A stretch of 32,105 nt of DNA. It comes from Alphaproteobacteria bacterium. Lineage in GTDB: Bacteria; Pseudomonadota; Alphaproteobacteria; Rhizobiales; Amorphaceae. The number at the start of each line of letters is the position of its first letter. Within the stretch, counting starts at the first letter, position 1. The notes beneath the pieces are model-generated. The model was not told where the DNA came from. It did no database searches and saw only the letters and a program-made list of their open reading frames with translations. Location of the stretch: contig JAUIJH010000050.1 in NCBI GenBank assembly GCA_030431335.1, positions 1 through 32,105 of the forward strand, written 5' to 3'. Position numbers and translations under genes: made by a program. This document shows, in pieces, positions 16,474-25,014 of this stretch.

Positions 16474-17388
16474 TTGGCCAAGCTCACCATCATCGGCGCT
16501 CCGACGGAGGACGGCACCTACCGGCGCGGCTGCATCATGGGCCCGGCCGCGCTGCGCACCGCCGGGCTGATCGACGCCTTCGCGGCGCTGGGCCACGAGA
16601 TCGTCGCCGACACCGATCTCTCCCCCGACGCCATCGCCATCGACGACGGCCCGCTCCGCCCTGCCCACGATGTGGGCGCCGTCGCGGGGTGGGTACGCGC
16701 GATCCGCCGCGCCGTCGCCGAGGCGCTGTCGCGCGGCGAGACGCCGGTGCTCCTGGGGGGCGATCACTCCATCGCCGCCGGATCGCTGGCCGGCGTGATG
16801 GACGTCGCGCCCCACACCCATGTCGTCTGGCTCGACGCGCACCCCGATTTCCACACCCTCGCCACCACCGAGAGCGGCAACCTGCACGGCATTCCCGTTG
16901 CCATCGCGGCGGGGTTGGAGGGGTCCCGGCTCGTGTACGGCGCGCCGCACGTGCCGTTGGTGCCGCGCCACGTCACGATGATCGGCATCCGCTCGGTGGA
17001 CCGCGCCGAGCGCGCGCTGCTGCAGGAGCACGGCGTCCACGTCCACGACATGCGCGATGTCGACGAGCACGGCGTCGGCTGGCTGATCCGCGGCGCGATC
17101 GCGCGGGCGCAGGAGGCCGGCGCACCGATCCACGTGAGCCTCGACGTGGATTTTCTCGACCCCGACCTCGCCCCGGCGGTGGGCACGACGGTGCCGGGAG
17201 GCGCAACGGTGCGCGAGGCGCATTTGGCGATGGAGCTGCTGCACGAAAGCGGGCGCGTCAGGTCGCTCGATCTCGTGGAGCTCAACCCGTTCCTGGACGA
17301 AAGAGGCCGCACGGCGACGTTGATGGTCGACCTTGCGGCCAGTCTGTTCGGGCGCACGATCATGGATCGTCCCACGCCCTCTTGGTGA
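16474..17388 (+). CDS. rocF: Arginase (ureohydrolase family)
   Basis: Mn-dependent hydrolysis of L-arginine to ornithine and urea. From the TTG at 16474 the product is 304 residues, the bacterial arginase length. Both Mn-binding sets are present: His98 (GGDHS), Asp121/His123/Asp125 (DAHPD) and Asp224/Asp226 (SLDVDFLDP). Also present are SGNLHG with His138 and the C-terminal VELNPFLD with Glu269. DPDLAPAVGTTVPGG is typical of arginases more than agmatinases. The residue matching the arginase substrate-binding Asn after DAHxD is His127, a deviation that could alter specificity. An upstream GTG at 16438 would add 12 residues but lacks the Shine-Dalgarno. It is 75 bp downstream of cobB, possibly in one operon. 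Confidence 0.87.
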   Translation: MAKLTIIGAPTEDGTYRRGCIMGPAALRTAGLIDAFAALGHEIVADTDLSPDAIAIDDGPLRPAHDVGAVAGWVRAIRRAVAEALSRGETPVLLGGDHSIAAGSLAGVMDVAPHTHVVWLDAHPDFHTLATTESGNLHGIPVAIAAGLEGSRLVYGAPHVPLVPRHVTMIGIRSVDRAERALLQEHGVHVHDMRDVDEHGVGWLIRGAIARAQEAGAPIHVSLDVDFLDPDLAPAVGTTVPGGATVREAHLAMELLHESGRVRSLDLVELNPFLDERGRTATLMVDLAASLFGRTIMDRPTPSW

Positions 17389-17466
17389 CCCCCTTGGTTC
17401 CAAAACACCGAAAACTGATCTTTGGATCGGACCGACACTGGGTGACAGGCGGCGGGGTGTTAAAGT

Positions 17467-17493
17467 CGCCGGCGTAAGTTCGTCACGCCGGCG
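17467..17493 (-). terminator. Stem-loop between arginase and csp genes
   Basis: Perfect 9-bp stem CGCCGGCGT / ACGCCGGCG with a 9-nt loop (17476-17484) between convergent genes. Read on the minus strand it is followed by a short T-containing stretch (ACTTTAAC), so it probably ends the cold-shock transcript. Read on the plus strand the T-rich tail is interrupted. Bidirectional use is possible. Confidence 0.55.
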
Positions 17494-17520
17494 TGGTTGT
17501 TGGGATGGTTAGCGGCCGAG

Positions 17521-17730
17521 TTACAGCGGTTTGAGTTGTTCTGCCGATGTCCTTCCCCGCTTGGGGTCTTTGAACAGCTCGTAGTTGAGACGCTGTCCCT
17601 CCGAGAGCGAATTCATGCCGGCGCGCTCGACTGCCGAAATATGCACGAAAACGTCAGCACCGCCTTCGTCGGGCTGAATAAACCCATATCCCTTGGTTCC
17701 ATTGAACCATTTTACAGTACCTGTTGCCAT
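17521..17730 (-). CDS. Cold-shock protein (CspA family)
   Basis: Single-stranded nucleic acid-binding cold-shock domain protein of 69 residues, the standard length. It starts [20 protein letters not shown], containing RNP1 (KGYGFI); RNP2 is VFVHIS. It acts as an RNA chaperone in the cytoplasm, keeping mRNA single-stranded. A strong AGGAGG Shine-Dalgarno lies just upstream of the ATG at 17730. The 438 bp before it, free of other genes, leaves room for the long structured leader often seen with cspA-type genes. It may be cold-inducible or constitutive; the sequence does not say which. Confidence 0.95.
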   Translation of the reverse strand: MATGTVKWFNGTKGYGFIQPDEGGADVFVHISAVERAGMNSLSEGQRLNYELFKDPKRGRTSAEQLKPL

Positions 17731-18168
17731 AACGGCCTCCTGTCTCCCTCACCCTTCGCGCCAGGCCCTCCACCTAACTGCGAATTCAGTCGTCGACATC
17801 CACACGGCAAAAAGCGTGCCGCATGCGCTCCAAAAAGAACGAATGTTGCACGGCGAACCATATGGAATCAGAAAATGGGTCATCTTGCTGCCGCGGTCCG
17901 CAACCTGCGGCTCTAAATCCAGTGCCGTCAGCGAACGGCGGCTTGCATCGTCAAACTGGCGAACACGTCCCGGATAGCGTCCATTCGCTCGACGAACGCT
18001 AACCAATGGCCTCACCTTCCGCCCCCAACGAATGCACATCGTGAAAGCAAAGCCAAGAGATTTTGCGCGTGAAAATTGCCCGATCGGAAGCAACGCCGCA
18101 GGGCGATTACACCTTGCGACAGCAGGCGGTTCGGTGCCATCGCGGTAGGCAACGAAAGGAGTCTCAAT
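17731..18168. other. 438-bp gene-free region between divergent csp and SDR genes
   Basis: Visibly less GC-rich than its surroundings. It must contain the csp promoter and leader (-) and the SDR promoter (+). A CGGCA/TGCCG hairpin with a T-rich loop lies around 17806-17824 within the probable csp leader. A 114-codon open frame (17749-18093, -) has composition unlike a real protein and is not called. No tRNA or known RNA family recognised. Confidence 0.45.
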
Positions 18169-18951
18169 ATGGATCTAGGGATTAAGGGCCGTAAGGCCAT
18201 CGTCTGTGCCTCGTCGCGGGGCCTGGGACGCGGCAGCGCCGAAGCCCTCGCGGAAGCCGGCTGCGACCTCGTCCTCAACGGACGGTCGGCCGATGTGCTC
18301 GAGAAGACGGCGGACGAAATCCGGTCGCGCTATGGTGTCAACGTCACCGCCGTCGCCGCCGACGTGACCACGGACGAGGGACGCGCCGCGCTCCTGGCCG
18401 CCGAAGCTGCTCCCGATATCTTGATCAACAACGCCGGCGGTCCTCCTCCGGGGCTGTGGTCCGACTGGGGTACCAAGGAATGGGAGGGCGCGTTCCGCTC
18501 CAACATGCTCACGCCGATCCTACTGGCCACCGCGGTGCTGCCGGGCATGATCGAGCGTGGCTGGGGCCGCATCGTATGCATCACCTCCGGCTCGGTGAAG
18601 TCGCCGATACCGCAGCTCGGCCTGTCCAACGGCGCGCGCGCCGGCCTCACCGGCTTCGTGGCCGGCACGGCGCGCCAGGTGGCCCAGCACGGCGTCATCA
18701 TGAACAACATCCTGCCCGGCCAGCATGACACCGACCGCATCGTCAGCCTGATGAAGAACATCTCCGAGAAGGAGGGCATCACGGTGGAGGCGGCGCGCGA
18801 GCGGGCACGCTCGGCCAACCCGCGCAAGACATTCGGTTCGCCCGAGGCCTTCGGCAAGGTGTGCGCGTTCCTGTGCTCGCAGCACGTGGACTACATGGTC
18901 GGCCAGAACGTGCTGGTCGACGGCGGCCTGTTCAACTCCACGATGGGCTGA
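18169..18951 (+). CDS. SDR-family oxidoreductase with non-canonical active site
   Basis: Short-chain dehydrogenase/reductase-fold protein of 260 residues. The nucleotide-binding loop is ASSRGLGRG (residues 14-22; classical TGxxxGxG modified) and NNAG is at 87-90. A Ser140 aligns with the catalytic Ser, but the YxxxK pair is replaced by Ser153 and Arg157 in LGLSNGARAGL. The C-terminus VGQNVLVDGGLFNSTMG is typical SDR. It resembles 3-oxoacyl-ACP reductase-like SDRs known to lack a perfect catalytic tetrad, so normal keto-reductase chemistry should not be assumed. The ATG at 18169 has a GAAAGGAG Shine-Dalgarno. Convergent with the COG4091 gene. Confidence 0.88.
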   Translation: MDLGIKGRKAIVCASSRGLGRGSAEALAEAGCDLVLNGRSADVLEKTADEIRSRYGVNVTAVAADVTTDEGRAALLAAEAAPDILINNAGGPPPGLWSDWGTKEWEGAFRSNMLTPILLATAVLPGMIERGWGRIVCITSGSVKSPIPQLGLSNGARAGLTGFVAGTARQVAQHGVIMNNILPGQHDTDRIVSLMKNISEKEGITVEAARERARSANPRKTFGSPEAFGKVCAFLCSQHVDYMVGQNVLVDGGLFNSTMG

Positions 18952-18957
18952 GGCGAC

Positions 18958-18994
18958 GGCCCCGCCCGCCGCCCTCAGGCGGCGAGGCGGGGCC
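18958..18994. terminator. Bidirectional GC-rich hairpin between convergent genes
   Basis: Arms 18958-18973 and 18978-18994 pair almost fully (GGCCCCGCC, one unpaired C, GCCGCC / GGCGGC, GA bulge, GGCGGGGCC) around a CTCA loop. The loop contains the stop codon of the minus-strand gene, so the stem extends into its coding end. On the plus side it is followed by TGTTCGCGTT, a weak U-tract. Confidence 0.6.
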
Positions 18995-20291
18995 TGTTCG
19001 CGTTCTCCATGGCGCGGCGGTATGCGACGAGGTCGTCGTCCGCGTCGAAGGCGACATCGGCCCAGCCGACCACCTCCCCCGCCTTGATGGCCCGCGTCAG
19101 GCGCACGTCCTGCGCCAGGCCGATCGGCAGCGCCCCTTCCGCCAGCGAGCGCTTGGCCGGGATCAGTTTGCCCCACACCGCATAGCCGCCCTCCCCGTCC
19201 AGCGTCTCGCCGACGGCGAGGTCCTTCTTGGCGCAGGCCACCGCATCGCCGACGAACGCCTGGGGGCTGCCGGTCGCGCGCCCTTCCAGCGCCGCCAGCA
19301 GGATCGACATGTTGAGCTCCAGCCCGATGAGATGGAACGGCCGGTACATGGCCGCGTACTGGCCGCTCGCGTCCGGTGCCATCCCGTACTGGCGGAAGCA
19401 GGCGGCCGCGTAGTCGTTGGGCGCCTCCAGCACCACGTAGACGCCCCAGCGCAGGTGATCGGCCGTCACCCGCCCGTCCGGCTCCATGGAGGTGACGCAC
19501 TCGGTGATGCCCGATTTCTCCAGCACGCCGCCCAGCGCGCGCGGGCGCAGGATGTGGGCGAGGTCGTGCACGCCGGCCGGCGGGAACAGGAGCCCGTCCG
19601 ACGGCACGCCGAGGTCGCAGGCGTTGGCGATCGCCGCCATCTCGATGCCCGACTTGGTGCCGTCCACGAAGGAGTTGAACATTTTGGGGTTCATGCCGGC
19701 GGCGCGGGCTTCCTCGTCGGTGATGCCGAACTGCTCCCACACGTTGTCCGGCGTCGACTGGTGGTAGTGGGCCATGTGCTTGGTGCCCTTGCCCGCCGCC
19801 GCGACGCCGAAGCCGCAGGCGCGCGCCCACTCCACCATCTCCGCCACCAGCGCCGGCTGGTCGCCGTAGGCCATGGTGTAGACGGTGCCCGCCGAGGCCG
19901 CCTCCTTGGCGAGCGAGGCGCCCACCAGCACGTCCGCCTCGACGTTCACCATCACGATGTGCTTGCCGGCGGCGAAGGCGGCGCGGGCATGGCGCACGCC
20001 GGCGCGCGGGTGGCCGGTCGCCTCCACCACCACGTCCACATCGTCGGCGGCCAGCGCCTCCGCACCATCCTCGCTGAAGCGCGTGGCGGCGATGCGCGCC
20101 TCGTCCCACCCGACATTGCGGCAGGCGGCCTTGGCCGCGTCGACCCGCAGGTCCGCGATGGCCGTGACTTCGAGCCCGGCGGTGGAGGGAACCTGCGACA
20201 GGAACATGGAGCCGAACTTGCCCGCCCCGATGAGGCAGACTCGGATCGGCCGCTCGCTCGCGCGCGCCTTGAGCATCGACCAAAGATACAT
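18975..20291 (-). CDS. COG4091-type NAD(P)-dependent dehydrogenase-like protein with SAF domain
   Basis: Predicted oxidoreductase of 438 residues. The N-terminal Rossmann domain has IRVCLIGAGKFGSMFL (about 16-31), then VDVVVEATGHPRAGVRHA and GKHIVMVNVEAD, resembling homoserine dehydrogenase N-domains. The middle region (GKGTKHMAHYHQSTPDNVW) is characteristic of the family. The C-terminus (about 360-430) is a SAF-type beta-clip domain of the kind also found in sialic acid synthases, altronate dehydratases and FlgA. Related proteins are annotated as homoserine dehydrogenase-like; the substrate is unknown and a polyol or sugar-acid pathway is as likely as an amino-acid one. The ATG at 20291 follows GGGGAGG. 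Monocistronic by context. Confidence 0.85.
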   Translation of the reverse strand: MYLWSMLKARASERPIRVCLIGAGKFGSMFLSQVPSTAGLEVTAIADLRVDAAKAACRNVGWDEARIAATRFSEDGAEALAADDVDVVVEATGHPRAGVRHARAAFAAGKHIVMVNVEADVLVGASLAKEAASAGTVYTMAYGDQPALVAEMVEWARACGFGVAAAGKGTKHMAHYHQSTPDNVWEQFGITDEEARAAGMNPKMFNSFVDGTKSGIEMAAIANACDLGVPSDGLLFPPAGVHDLAHILRPRALGGVLEKSGITECVTSMEPDGRVTADHLRWGVYVVLEAPNDYAAACFRQYGMAPDASGQYAAMYRPFHLIGLELNMSILLAALEGRATGSPQAFVGDAVACAKKDLAVGETLDGEGGYAVWGKLIPAKRSLAEGALPIGLAQDVRLTRAIKAGEVVGWADVAFDADDDLVAYRRAMENANRPRLAA

Positions 20292-20357
20292 GATGACCTC
20301 CCCTGAAACGTTAGCTTGTTTTGGGGAAGACTAGCCGCCGCGCCGCGTCGCGGAAAG

Positions 20358-21923
20358 TCAGCTCCGGCGGAAGGCGCGGATCAGGTCGCGCACGCCCATG
20401 GCGCCAGACAGCTCGCACATGAGGAAGAAGATCACCGCCGAGCCGGTGACCAGCATGGCGAGCGCGGCTGCCGCCCGCATGGCGCCGTCGGCGAAGAACC
20501 ACTGCGAGAAGTTCTGGGCGATCAGCGTGGCGCCGATCATCAGCGCCAGCGAGGCGGCGAAGAAGCCGGCCGCGCGCATGGCCAGGAGCCGGTCCGGCTT
20601 GAACGCGCCGCGCCGCAGCAGGCCGAAGAAGAGGAGCCCGGCATTGACCCAGCCCGCCAGCGACGTCGCCGCCGCGATGCCGACGTGCGCAAACCCCTCC
20701 CGGCCGAAATAGTAGCCGCCGGCGATGGAGCCCACCACGTTCACGACCATGGAAACGCCCGCGAAGAGCATGGGCGTCGCCGTGTCCTCACGCGCGAAAT
20801 AGGCCGGCGAGAACACCTTGATCAGCACGAAGGCCGGCAGGCCGAACCCATAGGCGGACACGGCGGCGGCCGTCATCACCGCATCGTGGCGGTCGAACGC
20901 GCCGCGCTCGAACAGGGTGACGACGATTTCGAGCGGCACCACGATCAGCGCGGCGGCGGCCGGCAGCGTCAGCATCAAGGCGAATTCGAGGGCGCGGTTC
21001 TGCGTCCACAGCGCGCCGCCTTCGTCGCTGTTGCGCAGGCGGCGCGACAGCTCCGGCAGCAGCGCGATGCCCAGCGCGATGCCCACCATGCCGAGCGGCA
21101 GCTGGTAGAGCCGGTCGGCGACGTAAAGATAGGTGACCGCGCCGGACCAGAACGAGGCGACCACCGTGCCGACCACGATATTGATCTGGGTGATGCCGCC
21201 GGCGACGACGCCCGGGATGCCGAGCTTCAGGAGCCGCCCGAGCCGCGGAGAGGGTCGCGGCCGTGGCAGCGAGAGGCGCACGCCCGCGCGCCGCACCGCG
21301 ATCGCCAGCACCACCGCCTGCAGCACGCCAGCGACGGAGATGCCGATCGACAGCCAGTAGCCCGCATCCGCCGGCGGCAGCGAGAAGTGCGCCACCGCGA
21401 TCAGGATCGAGATCAGCACCACGTTGAGAAGGCCGGGCGCCGCCGCGGCTGCCGCGAACTTGTTCAGCGTGTTGAGGATGCCTGAGAAGAAGGCAACCAG
21501 CGACATCGCCGCGAGGTAGGGGAAGCAGAAGCGCGTGTAGAGGATCGTGAGGTCGGCACTCTCGCCGCCGGTGAAGCCCGGCGCCATCGCCATCACCAGG
21601 AGCGGGGTGAAGATCTCGGCGAGGACCGTGACGCTGATCAGCACCAAAGCGAGCCAGGAGAACACCGCGCTGGCGAACGCTTCGCCGCCGTCCGCGCCCT
21701 CTTCCGCCCGCACCCGCGTGAAAAGCGGCACGAAGGCGGAGTTGAACGCCCCTTCCGCGAACAGTCGCCGGAAGAGGTTCGGCAGCTTGAAGGCGACGAA
21801 GAAGGCGTCCGCCACCGGCCCCGCCCCCAGGGCCGCCGCGAGGAACGTATCGCGCACGAACCCGAGGACGCGCGATACCGCCGTCATCGCCCCAACCGTG
21901 GCGAAGTTTCGCACAAGTTGCAT
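20358..21923 (-). CDS. murJ: Lipid II flippase MurJ (MviN)
   Basis: Inner-membrane flippase of the MOP superfamily moving lipid II to the periplasmic face for peptidoglycan synthesis. The 521-residue protein begins MQLVRNFATVGAMTAVSRVL, then GFVRDTFLAAALGAGPVADAFFVAFKLPNLFRRLFAEGAF, the diagnostic MurJ N-terminus with the conserved Arg residues of the central cavity. About fourteen hydrophobic segments follow. It lies downstream of glnD in the same direction with a 264-bp gap, a gene order seen in Rhizobiales. Confidence 0.96.
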   Translation of the reverse strand: MQLVRNFATVGAMTAVSRVLGFVRDTFLAAALGAGPVADAFFVAFKLPNLFRRLFAEGAFNSAFVPLFTRVRAEEGADGGEAFASAVFSWLALVLISVTVLAEIFTPLLVMAMAPGFTGGESADLTILYTRFCFPYLAAMSLVAFFSGILNTLNKFAAAAAAPGLLNVVLISILIAVAHFSLPPADAGYWLSIGISVAGVLQAVVLAIAVRRAGVRLSLPRPRPSPRLGRLLKLGIPGVVAGGITQINIVVGTVVASFWSGAVTYLYVADRLYQLPLGMVGIALGIALLPELSRRLRNSDEGGALWTQNRALEFALMLTLPAAAALIVVPLEIVVTLFERGAFDRHDAVMTAAAVSAYGFGLPAFVLIKVFSPAYFAREDTATPMLFAGVSMVVNVVGSIAGGYYFGREGFAHVGIAAATSLAGWVNAGLLFFGLLRRGAFKPDRLLAMRAAGFFAASLALMIGATLIAQNFSQWFFADGAMRAAAALAMLVTGSAVIFFLMCELSGAMGVRDLIRAFRRS

Positions 21924-22187
21924 CGGCCGACCTGCCGTCCTAGCCGCGCGCGGCTTGCGCGAGGGCTACGGGTGCGCCTGTCCGCATTGCTTTCGCACCT
22001 TACACATACTCCGCCCAGCGGTGCGCGCCCGCCGCTGCCGTGTCAATTTGCATTCGTCGCCCGGCGCCGGCGGCCATTGCGATCGCCGGCCCTTGCGCCA
22101 TCCGCGCCACACTGCGGCAAAGGGGAGCAGGGCCGGCCGGTCACAATACCTTAAATTGCAGGTCAGCGCCCGCCGGCCGATGCACCT

Positions 22188-24995
22188 TCACTCGGCCGCG
22201 GTGGCGGAGGGTTCGGCGGCGGTGCCGTCGTAGGCGGCCTTGATCCGCTCGGCGATCTCGCGCAGCCGAATCTCGTCCGTCACCTTCTTGTCCTGCCGGT
22301 TCATGACGTAGAACACGTCGACCACGCGCTCGCCGAACGTCGCGATCTGCGCCGAGCGCACATTGAGGTCGAGATCGCGCATCGCCGACGCGAGGTCGCG
22401 GAACAGGCCCGGCCGGTCGAGCCCGGATACCTCGATGGCGGTGTAGCGATTGGACCAGTTGTTGGCGATGAGCACGTCGGTGGGGTGCTCGAAGGCGCGG
22501 TTGCGCACCGCGCGAGGCCGCTGGTCCACCGGCTTGGGAATCTGGGCGCCGGTCAGCACCGCTTCGCGCACCATGGCGATGAGGCGGGCGATGCGTGCCT
22601 CCTCCTCCGCCTGGTCGCTCGACATGGTGGTGAGACAGAAGACGTCGAGCGCCACCCCGTCGCGGGTCGTGAACACGTCCGCGGAGACGATATTGGACTG
22701 GGAGGCGGCGCAGGCGCCCCCGACGATGGCCAACAGGTGCGGCACGTCCGGCGCGGCCAGCACCACCTCGGTGATGGCCCGCTCCGGCAGCGCGCGCACC
22801 TTGTAAAGGATCTGCCCCGGGTCGCCGCTGGTAATCAGCTCCGCATGGCGCACCGCGTCCTCGATGGAGTTGCGCAGCCAGTAGGGTGCCGGATGGCGCT
22901 TGGTGTAGGCTTCGCGCACCGCGAGCGGCAGGCTGGTCGCCTCCTTCACGAACCGCTGGCGCGCCGCCTCGATGCGCGCCGAGCGCGGCCGGCGGGTGTG
23001 GTTGGAGGCGATGATCGCCTCGGTCTCGTCGTAGAGGTTCTGCAGGAGCTGGCTCTTCCAGCCGTTCCACACGCTGGTGCCGACGGCGGCGATGTCGGCC
23101 TCGGTGAGGATTTCCAGGAGTTGGAGGCGCTCGAAGCTCTGCACCTTCTGCGCGAACAGGTCGATGGTCTTGGGGTCGGACAGATCGCGCTGCTGCGCGG
23201 TGATCGACATCGTGAGGTGCTCTTCGATCAGCCAGGCGACCAGCTCGGTCTCCGTCGCCGACAGGCCGAAACGCGGGCACAGCCGCCGCGCAATGCGGGC
23301 GCCTTCGATGGAATGGTCGCGCGGACGCCCCTTGGCGATGTCGTGCAGGAACACCGCCACGTAGAGCGCGCGGCGGTTCTTGATGTTGGCGATCAGCTGG
23401 GAGGCCAGCGGATGCGCCTTCTTGCGTTGGCCGTGCTCGATGTCGGCCAGGATGCCGACGGTGCGGATCAGATGCTCGTCCACCGTGTAGTGGTGGTACA
23501 TGTTGAACTGCATCATCGCGACAACGCGGCCGAAATCGGGGACGAATGCGCCCAAGACGCCGGTCTCGTTCATCATCCGCAGGATGGTTTCGGGGTCGTC
23601 AGCGGTGGTGAGCAGCTTGACGAAGATCTCGTTGGCCTGCGGGTCGCCGCGCACGTTCTTGTCGATCAGCCGGATCGAGCCGCGCATGGCGGCGAGGACG
23701 TCCGGGTGCGGGCGCACGTTGTGCTCGTCGCACAGCTCGAAGATACGGATGAAGTTGGTCGGATCGCGCCGGAACGCATCCTCGTGCGACAGCGTGATGC
23801 GGCCGTGCTCCATCTGGAAGTCGCCGGGCAGCTGCTGGCTGGCCTTCAGGGTCAGCGAGCGCACGATGCGCGAAATGCCGGTGGTCGGCAGAACGTGCTG
23901 CGCTTCGAGCCGTGCGCACAGGATCCCGGTCAGGTCGCCGACGTCCTTGGCGACGAGGAAGTAGTGCTTCATGAAGCGCTCCACCTCGGCCATGCCGGGG
24001 CGGTGCGCGTAGCCGAGCCGCTGGGCGATCTCGCGCTGCAGTTCGAACGTGAGGCGCTCCTCGGCACGGCCGGTGAGGAGGTGCAGGTGGAACCGCACCG
24101 ACCACAGGAAATCCTCGCACTTCTGGAACAGCTTGAAATCGGCGGCGGAGAACACGCCGAAATCGGCAAGGTCCTCGGCGGAGCGGACGCGGTAGTAGTA
24201 TTTTGCGATCCAGAACAACGTGTTGAGGTCGCGCAGCCCGCCCTTGCCTTCCTTGACGTTGGGCTCGACCAGGTAGCGCGTGCGGCCCTGCCGGCGGTGT
24301 CGCTCGTCGCGCTCCTCCAGCTTGGCGGCGATGAATTTCTTGCCCGTGCCGCGCACCACGGCCTGCTCGAAACGGTCCCGCAGCAGGTTGGTGAGGCCCT
24401 CGTCGCCGTCGATGTGGCGGCATTCCAGGATGGCGGTGCGGATCGTCATGTCGGAGCGCGCGAGCTTGATGCACTCGTCGATGCTGCGCGCCGCGTGGCC
24501 CACTTTGAGGCGCAGGTCCCACAGCATGTAGAGGACGGTCTCGAGCATCGATTCCGTCCACGGCGTCGGACGGTAGGGGTAGAGGAAGAGGAGGTCGATG
24601 TCCGATCCCGGCGCCAGCAGGCCGCGGCCGTAACCGCCGGTGGCCACCACCGCCAGCTTCTCGGCCACCGAGGGATTGGCGGTGGGGTAGAGGTGCTCGG
24701 CGGCAAAGCGGAAGATGGCGCGAATGATCGCGTCCTGCGAGGTGGCGAGGGCCTGCGCCGCGGTGGTGCCCGAGCGCGTCACCTCCAGCACCGTGGCGGA
24801 GTTGGCGACGCCGGCCGCGCGCGCGGCCTTGAGGCGGGTCAGAATCAGCGGTCGCGCCTCCGACCACTGGTTGCCCGTCTCCAGGTAGATCGCTTCGATC
24901 TCGCGCAAGAGCGCGTTGGTTTCGGCGTCGCTCATATTGACAGGATCGCCGGGGTCGGTCGCCGGAGCAAGGTCCGTTGCGGGGGGTGTCGTCAT
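22188..24995 (-). CDS. glnD: Bifunctional PII uridylyltransferase / uridylyl-removing enzyme GlnD
   Basis: Nitrogen sensor that uridylylates PII proteins under nitrogen limitation and removes UMP when glutamine is high. Domains in order: nucleotidyltransferase with GGYGRGLLAPGSDIDLLF (about 120-137, catalytic Asp132/Asp134), a helical linker, an HD hydrolase domain with FLHDIAKG near residue 550, then two C-terminal ACT domains starting near residues 735 and 850 (TEVVLAAPDVPHLLAIVGG and TAIEVSGLDRPGLFRDLASA) that bind glutamine. Length of 935 residues from the ATG at 24995 is typical of alphaproteobacteria. A GTG at 25031, overlapping hemW, would give 947; neither start has a strong Shine-Dalgarno. 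Confidence 0.95.
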   Translation of the reverse strand: MTTPPATDLAPATDPGDPVNMSDAETNALLREIEAIYLETGNQWSEARPLILTRLKAARAAGVANSATVLEVTRSGTTAAQALATSQDAIIRAIFRFAAEHLYPTANPSVAEKLAVVATGGYGRGLLAPGSDIDLLFLYPYRPTPWTESMLETVLYMLWDLRLKVGHAARSIDECIKLARSDMTIRTAILECRHIDGDEGLTNLLRDRFEQAVVRGTGKKFIAAKLEERDERHRRQGRTRYLVEPNVKEGKGGLRDLNTLFWIAKYYYRVRSAEDLADFGVFSAADFKLFQKCEDFLWSVRFHLHLLTGRAEERLTFELQREIAQRLGYAHRPGMAEVERFMKHYFLVAKDVGDLTGILCARLEAQHVLPTTGISRIVRSLTLKASQQLPGDFQMEHGRITLSHEDAFRRDPTNFIRIFELCDEHNVRPHPDVLAAMRGSIRLIDKNVRGDPQANEIFVKLLTTADDPETILRMMNETGVLGAFVPDFGRVVAMMQFNMYHHYTVDEHLIRTVGILADIEHGQRKKAHPLASQLIANIKNRRALYVAVFLHDIAKGRPRDHSIEGARIARRLCPRFGLSATETELVAWLIEEHLTMSITAQQRDLSDPKTIDLFAQKVQSFERLQLLEILTEADIAAVGTSVWNGWKSQLLQNLYDETEAIIASNHTRRPRSARIEAARQRFVKEATSLPLAVREAYTKRHPAPYWLRNSIEDAVRHAELITSGDPGQILYKVRALPERAITEVVLAAPDVPHLLAIVGGACAASQSNIVSADVFTTRDGVALDVFCLTTMSSDQAEEEARIARLIAMVREAVLTGAQIPKPVDQRPRAVRNRAFEHPTDVLIANNWSNRYTAIEVSGLDRPGLFRDLASAMRDLDLNVRSAQIATFGERVVDVFYVMNRQDKKVTDEIRLREIAERIKAAYDGTAAEPSATAAE

Positions 24996-25014
24996 CGCGT
25001 CGCCGGCCTCGCTG

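Noticed and set aside
15154..17403. 749-codon open frame on the minus strand opposite cobB and the arginase gene
   Set aside because: Arg/Gly/His-rich translation without recognisable motifs; a high-GC shadow of two well-supported plus-strand genes.
17749..18093. 114-codon minus-strand frame upstream of the cold-shock gene
   Set aside because: Trp/Arg/Ser-rich composition and no recognisable motif; it lies in the probable csp leader.
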